64,000 nt of DNA from Sphingomonas endophytica (GCF_014199415.1 NZ_JACIJN010000007.1:62001-126000), one strand, 5' to 3'; shown: positions 52,809 through 61,868, counted from the first letter of the stretch. The notes: generated from the letters alone by a model not told the origin. Numbers and translations are program-made.

Positions 52809-53256
52809 GGTCGGTGAGCAAGGCGTACATCGCGTCCGGCGACCCGGCACCGCGCAGCTTCGCGATCAGCGCACGGTCGCGCAGCCGCCGCGCGACGCGC
52901 GCGAGCGCCTTGAGATGCTCGCCTCCCGCCTGCGGCGGCGAGAACATCGCCATCACCACGTCGACCGGCGCATCGTCGAGCGCGCCGACGTCGAGCGGCT
53001 GGGCGAGCCGCGCGACCGCCAGCGCGATCCGCGGCAGGCCCGGCACGCGTGCGTGGGGGATCGCGACCCCGCCTCCGAACCCGGTCGATCCCTCCTTCTC
53101 GCGTGCCGCCAGCCCATCGGCGAGCAGGCGCGCATCGACCCCGAGGATGGGAGCGGCGAGCGCCCCCATCTGCGTGAACAAGGCCTTCTTCGAAGTCGCC
53201 GGCATCCCGAGGACGATCAATTCGGGGACGAGCAGGTCGCTAAGATCGCTCGCCAT
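52786..53256 (-). CDS. ptsN: Nitrogen-related PTS EIIA protein
   Basis: EIIA-Ntr of the regulatory PTS, phosphorylated via PtsP and NPr to tune nitrogen, potassium and stress responses. It has 156 residues. The phosphorylated histidine is H68 in GGVAIPHARV. The fold is supported by REKEGSTGFGGG and VVMAMFSPP with HLKALARVARRL. It lies 9 bases after hpf, the usual proteobacterial hpf-ptsN linkage; rpoN itself is not adjacent here. Confidence 0.95.
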   Translation of the reverse strand: MASDLSDLLVPELIVLGMPATSKKALFTQMGALAAPILGVDARLLADGLAAREKEGSTGFGGGVAIPHARVPGLPRIALAVARLAQPLDVGALDDAPVDVVMAMFSPPQAGGEHLKALARVARRLRDRALIAKLRGAGSPDAMYALLTDHGERDAA

Positions 53257-53265
53257 CAGTTCCGG

Positions 53266-53856
53266 TCAACCACCACGCTGCGGCTCCACCCAGCCAATCG
53301 TCCCATCGCCGCGGCGATAGACCATATTATAGGAACCGGTGCCCGCATTCTTGAACAACAGCGCCTGCGTGTTGCGCAGGTCGAGCATCATCACCGCATC
53401 CGACACGCTGGCATCGGGCACGTCGACGCGCGTCTCCGCGATCACCAGCGGCGCATCGCCGGCATCGTCCTCGCCGATCTGCTCCGCGAACAGCGTATAG
53501 CCGGCATTGTCGTAGCCGTTGCGGTCCTGCGCCTCCTCGGTCGCGGCATGTGCGGCGTGGCGATCCTTGAGCCGGCGGACGTAGCGGCGGAGCTGCTTCT
53601 CGATCTTGTCGGCGGTTCCGTCGAACACGAGATGCGCGTCATGCGCGACGTGGCTTCCTTTCAGGATCAGCCCGCGCGTGACGTGCGCGACGATGTCGCA
53701 GGTGAAGCCGTTATCGTGCGGCCCCTTGCCGAAGGTGACCTCCGCCGAGATGGCCCGCGCGAAATATTTGTCGGCGATACCCTGGAGCCGGTCCTGCACA
53801 TGGGCCTTCAGCGCGTCGCCGATCGCCACCTGGTGACCTGAAATCCGGATATCCAT
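53266..53856 (-). CDS. hpf: Long-form ribosome hibernation-promoting factor
   Basis: HPF/RaiA protein that silences ribosomes in stationary phase. It has 196 residues, the long form that dimerises 70S particles to 100S. The N-terminal S30AE domain (MDIRISGHQVAIGDALKAHV, IEKQLRRYVRRLKDRH) is followed by an acidic linker. The C-terminal dimerisation domain has SVSDAVMMLDLRNTQALLF and YRRGDGTIGWVEP. Confidence 0.96.
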   Translation of the reverse strand: MDIRISGHQVAIGDALKAHVQDRLQGIADKYFARAISAEVTFGKGPHDNGFTCDIVAHVTRGLILKGSHVAHDAHLVFDGTADKIEKQLRRYVRRLKDRHAAHAATEEAQDRNGYDNAGYTLFAEQIGEDDAGDAPLVIAETRVDVPDASVSDAVMMLDLRNTQALLFKNAGTGSYNMVYRRGDGTIGWVEPQRGG

Positions 53857-53911
53857 ACACTTCCTCCATCTCTGCCGGCTCGCCCCCCTGCGATCCGGCG
53901 GTACGTTCGCG

Positions 53912-54601
53912 TCATTCGGACGCGGCGACCCCCCACAAAGGCTCTTTGACCTTCTTTAGAAACGCAGCATGTGCGGCCAGTTCCGCATCGCTCGGCGAAA
54001 AGACCCGCACGGGGCGGGGGCGGGCCGGTGCGGCGACCACTTGCTCGACGATGATCGGCGCGGCTTCGCTGACCAGCCCGAGACCGATCTGCCGCCCGCC
54101 CATCAGCTCGACATAGACCTGCGCGAGCAACTGCGCGTCGAGCAGCGCGCCGTGCAGCACCCGGTGCGAGCGGTCGATCCCGTAGCGGCTGCACAGGGCG
54201 TCGAGCGTGTGCTTGGCGCCGGGATGGCGGACGCGCGCGATCGCCAGCGTGTCGACCATCCGCGTCCGGCACACCGCCACGTTGCCGCAGCGTTCCAGTT
54301 CGCCGTTTAGAAAGGAAAAATCGAAACCGGCGTTGTGCGCGACCAGCGGCGCGTCGCCGATGAATTCGAGCAGCGCCGCGACGCCGGCCGCGAACACCGG
54401 ATGCTTGGCGAGGAAGGTGGCGGACAGGCCATGGACGCGTTCGGCCTCGGCCGGCATGTCGCGCTCGGGATGAAAATAGGCGTGGAAAGTCCGGCCAGTT
54501 TCAACGCGGTTGACCAGTTCGACGCAGCCGATCTCCACCATACGATCGCCACCGGTGAAGCTGAGGCCCGTGGTTTCGGTGTCGAAGACGATCTCGCGCA
54601 T
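53912..54601 (-). CDS. dnaQ: DNA polymerase III epsilon subunit (proofreading exonuclease)
   Basis: 3'-5' exonuclease of the replicative polymerase. It has 229 residues. The exonuclease motifs are FDTETTG (Exo I, residues 5-11), HNAGFDFSFLNGELE (Exo II, near 93-107) and HGALLDAQLLA (Exo III, near 150), all acidic ligands present. The C-terminal ~40 residues would contact the alpha subunit. It lies 10 bases downstream of coaE in the origin-proximal operon, an arrangement shared with Caulobacter and Rickettsia. Confidence 0.96.
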   Translation of the reverse strand: MREIVFDTETTGLSFTGGDRMVEIGCVELVNRVETGRTFHAYFHPERDMPAEAERVHGLSATFLAKHPVFAAGVAALLEFIGDAPLVAHNAGFDFSFLNGELERCGNVAVCRTRMVDTLAIARVRHPGAKHTLDALCSRYGIDRSHRVLHGALLDAQLLAQVYVELMGGRQIGLGLVSEAAPIIVEQVVAAPARPRPVRVFSPSDAELAAHAAFLKKVKEPLWGVAASE

Positions 54602-54611
54602 GATCGCAGTG

Positions 54612-55205
54612 TTATCGACCCTGTCCGTCCCGCACGCAAGCGATGACGCGCAGCACCGCGGCGCGGGTCTCGTCGAGCGGCACGTCGGTGGGGATCACGA
54701 AATCGGCGTGCGCGCGCTTTTCGGTATCGCGCATCTGCCGAGAATCGATGGCTTCGAACCGGGCCAGGGTCATGCCGGGGCGCGCCAGCACGCGTTCGCG
54801 CTGCACCGGAGCCGAAGCGGACACCACCACGATGAAATCCATGTCGCGCTCGCCGCCGGTCTCGAACAGCAGCGGGATGTCGAACACGACCAGCGGCGAA
54901 TCATGATGCCGGACGAGAAAGGCTTCACGCTCGGCGCGGACCGCCGGGTGGACGATCGCCTCCAACGCGCGCATCGCGGCGTCGTCGCCGAGCACCGCTT
55001 GCCCAAGCGCCGCGCGGTCGACCCCCTGCGCGCCGGTGGTGCCGGGAAAGCGCGCCTCGATCGCCGCGACCAGAGCGCCGCCCGGCCCCTGCAGGCGGTG
55101 GACCGCCGCATCGGCGTCGAACACCGGCACCCCGGCGTCGGCGAACATCGCCGCGACCGTCGACTTGCCCATGCCGATCGACCCGGTCAGGCCGAGGATC
55201 GTCAT
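54612..55205 (-). CDS. coaE: Dephospho-CoA kinase
   Basis: Last step of CoA synthesis: ATP-dependent phosphorylation of dephospho-CoA. It has 197 residues. The P-loop GLTGSIGMGKST is at residues 5-16, then VFDADAAVHRL and VVFDIPLLFETGGE, with PVQRERVLARPGM typical of CoaE. Its ATG overlaps the aroE stop (ATGA). It belongs to the conserved ppsR-maf-aroE-coaE-dnaQ block beside the origin. Confidence 0.96.
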   Translation of the reverse strand: MTILGLTGSIGMGKSTVAAMFADAGVPVFDADAAVHRLQGPGGALVAAIEARFPGTTGAQGVDRAALGQAVLGDDAAMRALEAIVHPAVRAEREAFLVRHHDSPLVVFDIPLLFETGGERDMDFIVVVSASAPVQRERVLARPGMTLARFEAIDSRQMRDTEKRAHADFVIPTDVPLDETRAAVLRVIACVRDGQGR

Positions 55206-56017
55206 GCCAGCAGGCGCGCGCGCAATTCCCCGTCATGCTCGCGTGGCGGCGCCGCGCCGAAGAACAATTCGAACGCGACCGCCGCCTGCCCGATCAGCAT
55301 CTCCAGCCCGTCGACCGTCTCGAGGTCGCGCGCGCGCGCGGCCTTGAGCAGCGGAGTCTCTAGCGGGGCATAGACGATGTCGTAGACGACCGCCTCCGCA
55401 GGCAGGGGGGTCAGATCGAGATCGAGCGGGTCGTGCCCGGTCATGCCGAGCACACTGGTGTTGACGAGCAGCGCCGCTTCCGGGAGCCGCGCGGTGAGCG
55501 GGAGCGCATCGCCCTTGAGCCCGAACTTCGCCAGCAGCGCCGCGCCCTTCAGCGGGGTGCGGTTGAGCAAGGTCACGCGGCCGACGTTGCTGCGCGCGAG
55601 CGCGAACAGCACCGCGCGCGCTGCGCCGCCGGCACCGACCACCACTACCGGCTGGCCGGCCAGATCGAGATCGGCGATCGGCGACAGGAACCCCGCCGCA
55701 TCGGTGTTGGTGGCGATCAACGCACCGTCCTCGCCGCGGAACACGGTATTGGCCGCGCCGATCATCCCGCGCACGTCGCCGGGATCGGGGACATGATCGA
55801 GCGCCGCCACCTTGTGCGGGACGGTGATGTTGCAGCCGCGCCAGTCCGGGTCGGCGCTGCGGCGTGCAAAAAAGTCGGCAAGGTCGTCGGCCACGACGTG
55901 CGTCGCACGATAGTCGCCGGCCAGCCCGAGCTTTTCCAGCCAGAAGCCGTGGATCAGCGGCGACTTGGAGTGGGCGATCGGATCGCCGATCACCTCGGCA
56001 TAGGGGGTGTTCGTCAT
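55202..56017 (-). CDS. aroE: Shikimate dehydrogenase
   Basis: NADP-dependent reduction of 3-dehydroshikimate in aromatic amino-acid synthesis. It has 271 residues. The substrate site is GDPIAHSKSPLIHGFWLEKL near 11-30 and the catalytic region is NITVPHKVAALDHV. NTDAAGF and the nucleotide fold VVVGAGGAARAVLFAL (near 126-141) are intact. It is followed by coaE with a 4-base overlap. Confidence 0.96.
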   Translation of the reverse strand: MTNTPYAEVIGDPIAHSKSPLIHGFWLEKLGLAGDYRATHVVADDLADFFARRSADPDWRGCNITVPHKVAALDHVPDPGDVRGMIGAANTVFRGEDGALIATNTDAAGFLSPIADLDLAGQPVVVVGAGGAARAVLFALARSNVGRVTLLNRTPLKGAALLAKFGLKGDALPLTARLPEAALLVNTSVLGMTGHDPLDLDLTPLPAEAVVYDIVYAPLETPLLKAARARDLETVDGLEMLIGQAAVAFELFFGAAPPREHDGELRARLLA

Positions 56018-56067
56018 GATGCTACCTTGGCCGATGTGGTGACGGTAAGGTCGGTGGGACGCTTGCC

Positions 56068-56165
56068 GTCATGCCGGGCTCGTCCCGGCATCCACGGGTC
56101 CGCACACCTTCGCCTCGTCGGGGTTGTGGCGCCCTGGACCCCGGAACAAGTCCAGTGTGACGTAC
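56068..56165. repeat. REP-like sequence between aroE and maf
   Basis: CGTCATGCCGGGCTCGTCCCGGCAT at the left and CCCTGGACCCCGGAACAAGTCCAGTGTGACG at the right form nested palindromes with CGTCA...TGACG outer ends. They fill the 158-bp gap between aroE and maf on the same strand. Confidence 0.5.
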
Positions 56166-56175
56166 AGGTCAAAGG

Positions 56176-56763
56176 TCACGCCGGCAGCACCTGACGCACG
56201 CGCAGATAGTCGAGCACCGGGAGCAACGGCATCCCGAGCACGGTGAACTGGCTGCCGTCGATCCGGGAGAACAATTGCGCGCCCGGCCCCTCGATCCGGT
56301 AGCAGCCGACGCAGCCAGAAATCTCCGGCCATTCGGCGTCGAGATAGGTCTCGATGAAGGCGGGCGAGAGCGGGCGGACGAACATCTTGGCCTTGTCGAC
56401 CATCCGCCACACCGGCTGACCGTTCTCGGCGATCACCGCCGCGCTGACCAGATCGTGGCGCTTGCCCGACATGCGCGTCAGGTGCTCGCGCGCTTCCTCG
56501 CGGCTGGTCGGCTTGTCGAGGATCGTGCCGTCGTCGAGCACGGCAAGGCTGTCCGATCCCAGCACCAGATGCCCGGGATGCCGCGCACTGACCTTGAGCG
56601 CCTTCAGCTCGGCGAGTGCATCGGCCACGTCGCGCGGGTGGCGGCCGGCCATCGCCGCCTTGAGCGCGGCTTCGTCGGCATAGGCCGGCTCGGCGGTGAA
56701 GGGCACACCGGCGGCGGCCAGCATCGTGGTGCGCGAGGCGCTTTGCGAGGCGAGAATCAGCAT
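56176..56763 (-). CDS. maf: Maf family nucleotide pyrophosphatase
   Basis: Maf/Maf-like house-cleaning enzyme that hydrolyses modified or canonical nucleoside triphosphates. It has 195 residues from the ATG at 56763 (MLILASQSASRTTML). The family motifs are SQSASR near 6-11, VLGSDSLAVLDDGTI near 68-82 and the DKP/TSREEAREHL segment. Its start shares one base with the ppsR stop (TGATG). Which Maf subgroup (YceF- or YhdE-like) is not decided here. Confidence 0.94.
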   Translation of the reverse strand: MLILASQSASRTTMLAAAGVPFTAEPAYADEAALKAAMAGRHPRDVADALAELKALKVSARHPGHLVLGSDSLAVLDDGTILDKPTSREEAREHLTRMSGKRHDLVSAAVIAENGQPVWRMVDKAKMFVRPLSPAFIETYLDAEWPEISGCVGCYRIEGPGAQLFSRIDGSQFTVLGMPLLPVLDYLRVRQVLPA

Positions 56764-57593
56764 CAATCGGTGTTCCGTGCGGCGAGCCCGCGGCGTTCGT
56801 TGACCAAGGCGATGATCGCGGCGGCGGTTTCCTCGATCGAGCGGCGCGTGACGTCGATCACCGGCCAACCGTTATCGGCGAACATCCGCCGCGCATAGGC
56901 GATCTCGCGCGCGACCGCGTCCTGGTCGACGTAATTGGTTTCGGTCGCCTGATTGAGCGACAGCAGGCGGTTGCGGCGGATCTGGATCAGCCGGTCAGTG
57001 CTGGTGGTCAGCCCGACGACCAGCGGATTCTTCAGCGAGAACAGCGCGCGCGGCGGCGGGCTTTCGACGACGATCGGGATGTTGGCGGTCTTGAAGCCGC
57101 GATTGGCGAGGTAGATCGAGGTCGGGGTCTTGGACGAGCGGCTGACCCCGGCGAGCAGGATGTCGGCCTCCTCCCATTCCTCGTGCGCGATCCCGTCGTC
57201 ATGCGCGATCGTGAACTGGATCGCATCGACGCGCGCGAAATAGGCCGCGTCGAGAACGTGCTGCCGGCCGGGGCGCGCCTTGGCCTGCTGCCCGAGCAGC
57301 ACCGACAGCGCATCGTTGACCGGATCGAGCGGGGCGACCGTCGGCAGCCCGAGCGCCTTGCAGCGCGTCTCCAGCGCGGTGCGCGTCACCGGATTGACGA
57401 GCGTGAAGATCACGAGACCGGGATTTTGCGCGATTTCCTGAAGGATGCGGTCGAGATGGGTTTCGGTGCGCACCATCGGCCAGAAATGCCGGACGGTCTC
57501 GACATCGTCATATTGCGCCAGCGCCGCCTTGGCGATGTTCTCCAGCGTCTCGCCGGTCGAGTCCGACAGCAGGTGAAGGTGGAGGCGAAGCAT
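56763..57593 (-). CDS. ppsR: PEP synthetase/PPDK regulatory protein (DUF299)
   Basis: Bifunctional serine/threonine kinase and Pi-dependent phosphorylase that switches pyruvate phosphate dikinase or PEP synthetase off and on. It has 276 residues from the ATG at 57593 (MLRLHLHLLSDSTGET). The P-loop is GVSRSSKTPTSIYLANRG near 149-166. NIPIVVESPPP and NYVDQDAVAREIAYARRMF are typical. In-frame sequence up to 57728 runs into the origin and is rejected. An ortholog borders the origin in other alphaproteobacteria. Confidence 0.95.
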   Translation of the reverse strand: MLRLHLHLLSDSTGETLENIAKAALAQYDDVETVRHFWPMVRTETHLDRILQEIAQNPGLVIFTLVNPVTRTALETRCKALGLPTVAPLDPVNDALSVLLGQQAKARPGRQHVLDAAYFARVDAIQFTIAHDDGIAHEEWEEADILLAGVSRSSKTPTSIYLANRGFKTANIPIVVESPPPRALFSLKNPLVVGLTTSTDRLIQIRRNRLLSLNQATETNYVDQDAVAREIAYARRMFADNGWPVIDVTRRSIEETAAAIIALVNERRGLAARNTD

Positions 57594-57919
57594 CAGAAGC
57601 CGGACATCGGAGGGGGTGGACCGATCTGTGGATAAGTCGTGGATAGCCGCTAGCGTAACTTCACCGACCCGCCAAGCGCGACCCCGATCGGTGGAAAACT
57701 CCGATTCTGTCCACAGCGCCGTCCCCAACCCGTCATTTTATCCACAGGCTGTGGAAAGCGTGGACAGCGCCATGCGACTCCGACGGCGTCCGGCAGAGTC
57801 GATCGAGTCAAGCTGTTGGCAATTCCGGTGCTGGCGAATAAGCCCCGCGATCCACGCGCCAACCACATCAACAACCAGACTCCCTGAATCTTCCTAGAAG
57901 GGTAGAAGGATCGCACCCG
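57594..57919. other. Chromosomal replication origin (oriC) between ppsR and hemE
   Basis: 326 bp with no credible gene. Perfect DnaA boxes lie at 57627-57635 (TGTGGATAA, reverse) and 57738-57746 (TTATCCACA, forward). Near-matches occur at 57638-57646, 57707-57715, 57750-57758 and 57758-57766. The hemE-side position and the ppsR-maf-aroE-coaE-dnaQ block match the Caulobacter/Rickettsia origin neighbourhood. Every gene from 52.0 to 57.6 kb runs left and every gene from 57.9 to 64.0 kb runs right, as expected for leading-strand bias. No clear CtrA site was seen. Confidence 0.85.
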
Positions 57920-58939
57920 ATGGTGACCAAACCCCTGTTGCGAGTCCTGAACGGCGCGCGCGCCGACCGCCCCCCGACGTGGCTCATGCGGCAAGCCGGG
58001 CGCTATCTCCCTGAATATCGGGCGTTGCGCGCGGAGAGGGGCGGGTTCCTCGCGCTCGCCACCGATCCGATCGCGGCCACCGAGGTGACGCTGCAACCGA
58101 TCCGCCGCTTCGGCTTCGACGGCGCGATCCTGTTTTCCGACATCCTGATGGTGCCCTGGGCGCTGGGGCAGGAGCTGACGTTCGGAGCGGGCGAGGGGCC
58201 GCGGCTGGCCCCGGCGCTGGTCGACGCGGCGCTGACGGCACTGACCCGCGAGCCGGCGCGACTCGATCCGGTCTATGCGACGGTGCGGGGGGTCGCGGAA
58301 TCACTGCCCGCGGAAACGACCTTTCTCGGGTTCGCCGGCTCGCCGTGGACGGTCGCGACCTATATGGTGGCGGGGCAGGGCAGCCGCGATCAGGAAGTGA
58401 CGCGCCGCTTCGCTTATGCCGACCCGGCAGCGTTCGGCGCGATCGTCGACGCGATCGTGGCGATGACGATCGATTATCTCGCGAGGCAGATCGGAAATGG
58501 CGTCGAGGCGGTACAGATCTTCGACAGCTGGGCCGGAAGTCTCTCACCCGAACAGTTCGAGCGCTGGGTGATCGCGCCCAATCGCGCGATCGTCGACGGC
58601 GTCCGCGCGCGCTGTCCGGGCGTGCCGATCATTGGCTTTCCGAAGGGCGCGGGGGGCAAGCTCGCTGCCTACGCCGCCGGCACCGCGGTCGACGCGCTCG
58701 GGCTGGACGAAACGGTCGATCCACACTGGGCGGATGCGGTGCTGCCGCCGGAATTGCCGGTGCAGGGCAATCTCGATCCGCTCGCCTTGCTGACTGGCGG
58801 GGCGGCGCTGGACGCGGGGATCGACCGCGTGCTGGCGGCGTTCCCGGAGCGGCCGCATGTCTTCAATCTCGGCCACGGGATCGGGCAGCATACGCCGATC
58901 CCGCACGTCGAACATCTGCTGCAACGGGTAAGGGGTTGA
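57920..58939 (+). CDS. hemE: Uroporphyrinogen decarboxylase
   Basis: Heme-pathway enzyme converting uroporphyrinogen III to coproporphyrinogen III. It has 339 residues. Signature 1 is PPTWLMRQAGRYLPEYR near 16-33; signature 2 is in the GFAGSPWTVATYMVAGQ region near 138-154. IFDSWAGSLSP and GIGQHTPIPHVE near the C-terminus fit. It is the first rightward gene from the origin and lies 2 bases before hemJ. Confidence 0.97.
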   Translation: MVTKPLLRVLNGARADRPPTWLMRQAGRYLPEYRALRAERGGFLALATDPIAATEVTLQPIRRFGFDGAILFSDILMVPWALGQELTFGAGEGPRLAPALVDAALTALTREPARLDPVYATVRGVAESLPAETTFLGFAGSPWTVATYMVAGQGSRDQEVTRRFAYADPAAFGAIVDAIVAMTIDYLARQIGNGVEAVQIFDSWAGSLSPEQFERWVIAPNRAIVDGVRARCPGVPIIGFPKGAGGKLAAYAAGTAVDALGLDETVDPHWADAVLPPELPVQGNLDPLALLTGGAALDAGIDRVLAAFPERPHVFNLGHGIGQHTPIPHVEHLLQRVRG

Positions 58940-58941
58940 AC

Positions 58942-59397
58942 ATGGTCGGGTTTCTGGGCGCGACCTATGATTGGGTGAAGGCCGCGCATGTCATCTTCGT
59001 GATCTTCTGGATGGCGGGGCTGTTCATGCTGCCGCGCTATCTGGTCTATCATCAGGAGGGGCTGTCCGACCCCGCCGATGCCGCGCGCTGGGTCGAGCGC
59101 GAGAACAAGCTACGCGCGATCATCCTGACCCCGGCGATGATCGTGGTGTGGGTGTTGGGCCTCGCGCTGGCGCTGAATGCGGGGATTGCCGACGGCGTGC
59201 CGGGGCTGGGATGGCTGCATGCCAAGCTGGCGATCGTGCTGCTGCTGTCGGGCTATCATGGCTGGGCGGTCGGCTATGCCAAGAAGCTGGCGCGCGGGCA
59301 GGGTGGCGTGTCGAACAAGGCGCTGCGGATGATGAACGAGATTCCGGCGCTCGCGACCGCGCTGATCGTCATTCTGGTGATCGTGAAGCCGTTCTGA
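58942..59397 (+). CDS. hemJ: Protoporphyrinogen IX oxidase HemJ
   Basis: Membrane HemJ-type oxidase of protoporphyrinogen, earlier called a CopD family protein. It has 151 residues with four membrane spans. The ATG at 58942 has AGGGG 8 bases upstream and lies 2 bases after hemE. The hallmark residues are in WVKAAHVIFVIFWMAGLFML (conserved His) and LPRYLVYH. A lysine follows in GWLHAKLAIVLLLSGYHGW. The hemE-hemJ pairing supports the call over a copper-transport role. Confidence 0.93.
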   Translation: MVGFLGATYDWVKAAHVIFVIFWMAGLFMLPRYLVYHQEGLSDPADAARWVERENKLRAIILTPAMIVVWVLGLALALNAGIADGVPGLGWLHAKLAIVLLLSGYHGWAVGYAKKLARGQGGVSNKALRMMNEIPALATALIVILVIVKPF

Positions 59398-59652
59398 CGC
59401 CACGTCCGTCATCCCCGCGAAGGCGGGGATCGAGACGCGCAGGTTCTTGTGAGAGTCGAGACGTCCGAGGTTCTGGATTTCCGCCTGCGCGGGAATGACG
59501 GATACGCTTGACTATCCCCCGCATGAATCATACCTCGCGGCCGTGACGTCGCCGGTCCTCGGCGCGCGCCGCATCCTCTACAGCTTCGTTTCTCGAGCGT
59601 TCTCCATCGCCGGCCGAGCTTTTCCCGACCCCCGATCACATCGGACAGATAC
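59398..59652. repeat. Spacer with paired GCGAAGGCGGGGA palindromes before rho
   Basis: CGTCATCCCCGCGAAGGCGGGGAT at 59408 and the opposing TTCCGCCTGCGCGGGAATGACGG near 59480-59502 form a REP-like unit with CGTCA/TGACG ends, like that at 9796. The remaining ~150 bases form the rho leader; no gene is seen. Confidence 0.5.
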
Positions 59653-60909
59653 ATGCATCTCAAGGATTTGAAGAAGAAGGCCCCCGCTGAGCTGGTGCAG
59701 CTTGCCGAGGAGCTGGGCGTCGAGGGCGCCTCGACGCTGCGCAAGCAGGACCTGATGTTCGCGATCCTGAAGGTGCAGGCCGAAAACGGCGAGCAGATCA
59801 TGGGCGAGGGCACGATCGAGGTGCTGCCCGACGGTTTCGGCTTCCTGCGCTCGGCGCAGGCCAATTATCTCGCCGGCCCGGACGACATCTATGTCAGCCC
59901 GAATCAGGTCCGCAAGCATGGGCTGCGCACCGGTGACACGGTCGAGGGCGAGATCCGCGGGCCGAGGGACGGCGAACGCTATTTCGCGCTGGTCAAGATC
60001 ACGCAGGTCAATTTCGAAGAGCCCGAGCGCGTTCGCCAGCGGGTGAACTTCGATAATCTGACGCCGCTCTACCCGGACGAGCGGCTGAAGATGGAAATCG
60101 AGGATCCGACGATCAAGGACAAGTCGGGCCGCGTGCTCGATGTCGTCGCGCCGATCGGCAAGGGGCAGCGCTGCCTGATCGTCGCGCCGCCGCGCGTCGG
60201 CAAGACGATCATGATGCAGAACATCGCGCGGGCGATCGCGCACAACCATCCGGAAGTGTTCCTGATCGTGCTGCTGATCGACGAGCGGCCCGAGGAAGTC
60301 ACCGATATGCAGCGCACGGTGAACGGCGAGGTGGTCTCCTCCACCTTCGACGAGCCGGCGACGCGCCACGTCGCGGTCGCCGAGATGGTGATCGAGAAGG
60401 CCAAAAGGCTGGTCGAGCACAAGAAGGATGTCGTGATCCTGCTCGACAACATCACGCGTCTGGGCCGCGCCTACAACACCGTCGTGCCGTCGTCGGGCAA
60501 GGTGCTGACCGGCGGTGTCGACGCCAATGCGCTGCAGCGGCCGAAGCGCTTCTTCGGCGCGGCGCGCAACATCGAGGAAGGCGGGTCGCTGACGATCATC
60601 TCGACCTCGCTGATCGATACCGGCAGCCGCATGGACGAAGTGATTTTCGAGGAGTTCAAGGGCACCGGCAACGCCGAAATCGTGCTCGACCGCAAGGTGG
60701 CCGACAAGCGCATCTTCCCGGCGATCGACGTCGGCAAGAGCGGCACGCGCAAGGAAGAGCTGCTGGTCGAGAAGGGCCAGCTGTCGAAGATGTGGGTGCT
60801 GCGCCGGATCCTGATGCAGATGGGGACCGTCGATGCGATGGAGTTCCTGCTCGGCAAGATGAAGGATTCGAAGACCAACGACGATTTCTTCGATTCGATG
60901 AACCAGTGA
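59653..60909 (+). CDS. rho: Transcription termination factor Rho
   Basis: RNA-dependent hexameric ATPase that ends transcription. It has 418 residues, the normal length. The N-terminal [20 protein letters not shown] helical region leads to the RNA-binding cold-shock fold ([20 protein letters not shown]). The ATPase domain has Walker [13 protein letters not shown] near 184-195 and Walker [17 protein letters not shown] near 262. Q-loop and R-loop segments ([20 protein letters not shown]) are intact. The ATG at 59653 is the conserved start. Confidence 0.98.
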   Translation: MHLKDLKKKAPAELVQLAEELGVEGASTLRKQDLMFAILKVQAENGEQIMGEGTIEVLPDGFGFLRSAQANYLAGPDDIYVSPNQVRKHGLRTGDTVEGEIRGPRDGERYFALVKITQVNFEEPERVRQRVNFDNLTPLYPDERLKMEIEDPTIKDKSGRVLDVVAPIGKGQRCLIVAPPRVGKTIMMQNIARAIAHNHPEVFLIVLLIDERPEEVTDMQRTVNGEVVSSTFDEPATRHVAVAEMVIEKAKRLVEHKKDVVILLDNITRLGRAYNTVVPSSGKVLTGGVDANALQRPKRFFGAARNIEEGGSLTIISTSLIDTGSRMDEVIFEEFKGTGNAEIVLDRKVADKRIFPAIDVGKSGTRKEELLVEKGQLSKMWVLRRILMQMGTVDAMEFLLGKMKDSKTNDDFFDSMNQ

Positions 60910-61133
60910 CCGAGCGTGGCCTGCCGCGTGTCGCGGCAGGACGCACGCCGGTTCGGCCGGCGGGTACGCCTTTGTGCGTACCCGACCGACGGCGCGGGCC
61001 CTTCGACTGCCTGCAAGGCAGGCGCTCAGGACATGCTTCGCCCGCGACGGTGCGCCCTTCCCCATGGCATTCCCCGACCGGAACGTTATGCCCGGCAGCA
61101 TCATTGATGCGGTCAGACGGGGAGTGACCTAAT
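60910..61133. other. Spacer with two 9-bp perfect hairpins between rho and terC
   Basis: Hairpin 1 at 60920-60940 is CCTGCCGCG-TGT-CGCGGCAGG. Hairpin 2 at 60961-60984 is CGGGTACGC-CTTTGT-GCGTACCCG. Neither has a T-run. They could terminate or stabilise rho mRNA, or form part of the terC leader. No known riboswitch consensus was recognised in the rest. Confidence 0.55.
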
Positions 61134-61868
61134 TTGAGCCTTATCGCCACGCTTGCCGCCGCGGCCTCCGCCGGAGCAGCGATCCAGGGACCCGGCTCGC
61201 TGGGGGACATCTGGCAGCATATCGTCGCCGATTTCTCGAACCTGTCCGATCCCGCCGCGCTGGCGGCGTTCGGGTCGGTGCTGATGATCGATCTCGTGCT
61301 GGCGGGCGACAATGCGATCGTGGTCGGCGCGCTCGCCGCCGGGCTGCCGTCGGAGCAGCGCAAGAAGGTGATCCTGATCGGGATCGGCGCGGCGCTGGTG
61401 CTGCGGATCTTCTTCGCGCTGATCGTGACGTGGCTGATGGGGATCGTCGGGCTGATCTTCGCAGGCGGGCTGCTGCTGCTGTGGGTGAGCTGGAAGTTCT
61501 GGCGCGAGATCCGCAGCGGCGGGCACTCCGAGATCGACGCCGCCGAGGACGCGGCCACGGTCAAGCCGGTGAAGAGCTTCGCCGCGGCGGCGTGGGCGGT
61601 CGCGGTCGCCGACGTGTCGATGAGCCTCGACAACGTGCTGGCGGTCGCCGGGGCGGCGCGCGAGCATCCCGGCATCCTCGTCATCGGGCTGTTGCTGTCG
61701 GTGGCGCTGATGGGGCTGGCGGCCAACTTCATCGCGCGGATCATCGATCGCTATCGCTGGATCGCCTATGTCGGGTTGGCGGTGATCGTGTTCGTGGCGT
61801 TCCGCATGATCCACGAAGGCTGGATCGGCAGCGAGACGACGCCGGGGCTGGCGACGCTGTTCGCCTGA
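61134..61868 (+). CDS. TerC family (YjbE-type) membrane protein
   Basis: Integral membrane protein of the TerC superfamily; relatives export Mn2+ or metalate exoenzymes. It has 244 residues from TTG 61134 with GGGGAG 9 bases upstream. About seven membrane spans are predicted. The metal-binding hallmark LMIDLVLAGDNAIVVGALAA near 49-68 is mirrored by VADVSMSLDNVLAVAGAA in the second half, as expected for the inverted-repeat fold. A role in manganese homeostasis is the best guess from the family. Confidence 0.92.
   Translation: MSLIATLAAAASAGAAIQGPGSLGDIWQHIVADFSNLSDPAALAAFGSVLMIDLVLAGDNAIVVGALAAGLPSEQRKKVILIGIGAALVLRIFFALIVTWLMGIVGLIFAGGLLLLWVSWKFWREIRSGGHSEIDAAEDAATVKPVKSFAAAAWAVAVADVSMSLDNVLAVAGAAREHPGILVIGLLLSVALMGLAANFIARIIDRYRWIAYVGLAVIVFVAFRMIHEGWIGSETTPGLATLFA

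Noticed and set aside
60910..61133. yybP-ykoY manganese riboswitch before terC
   Set aside because: Only a GGGGAG ribosome-site-like element is present; the conserved core of that riboswitch was not found, so the region is left as two hairpins.
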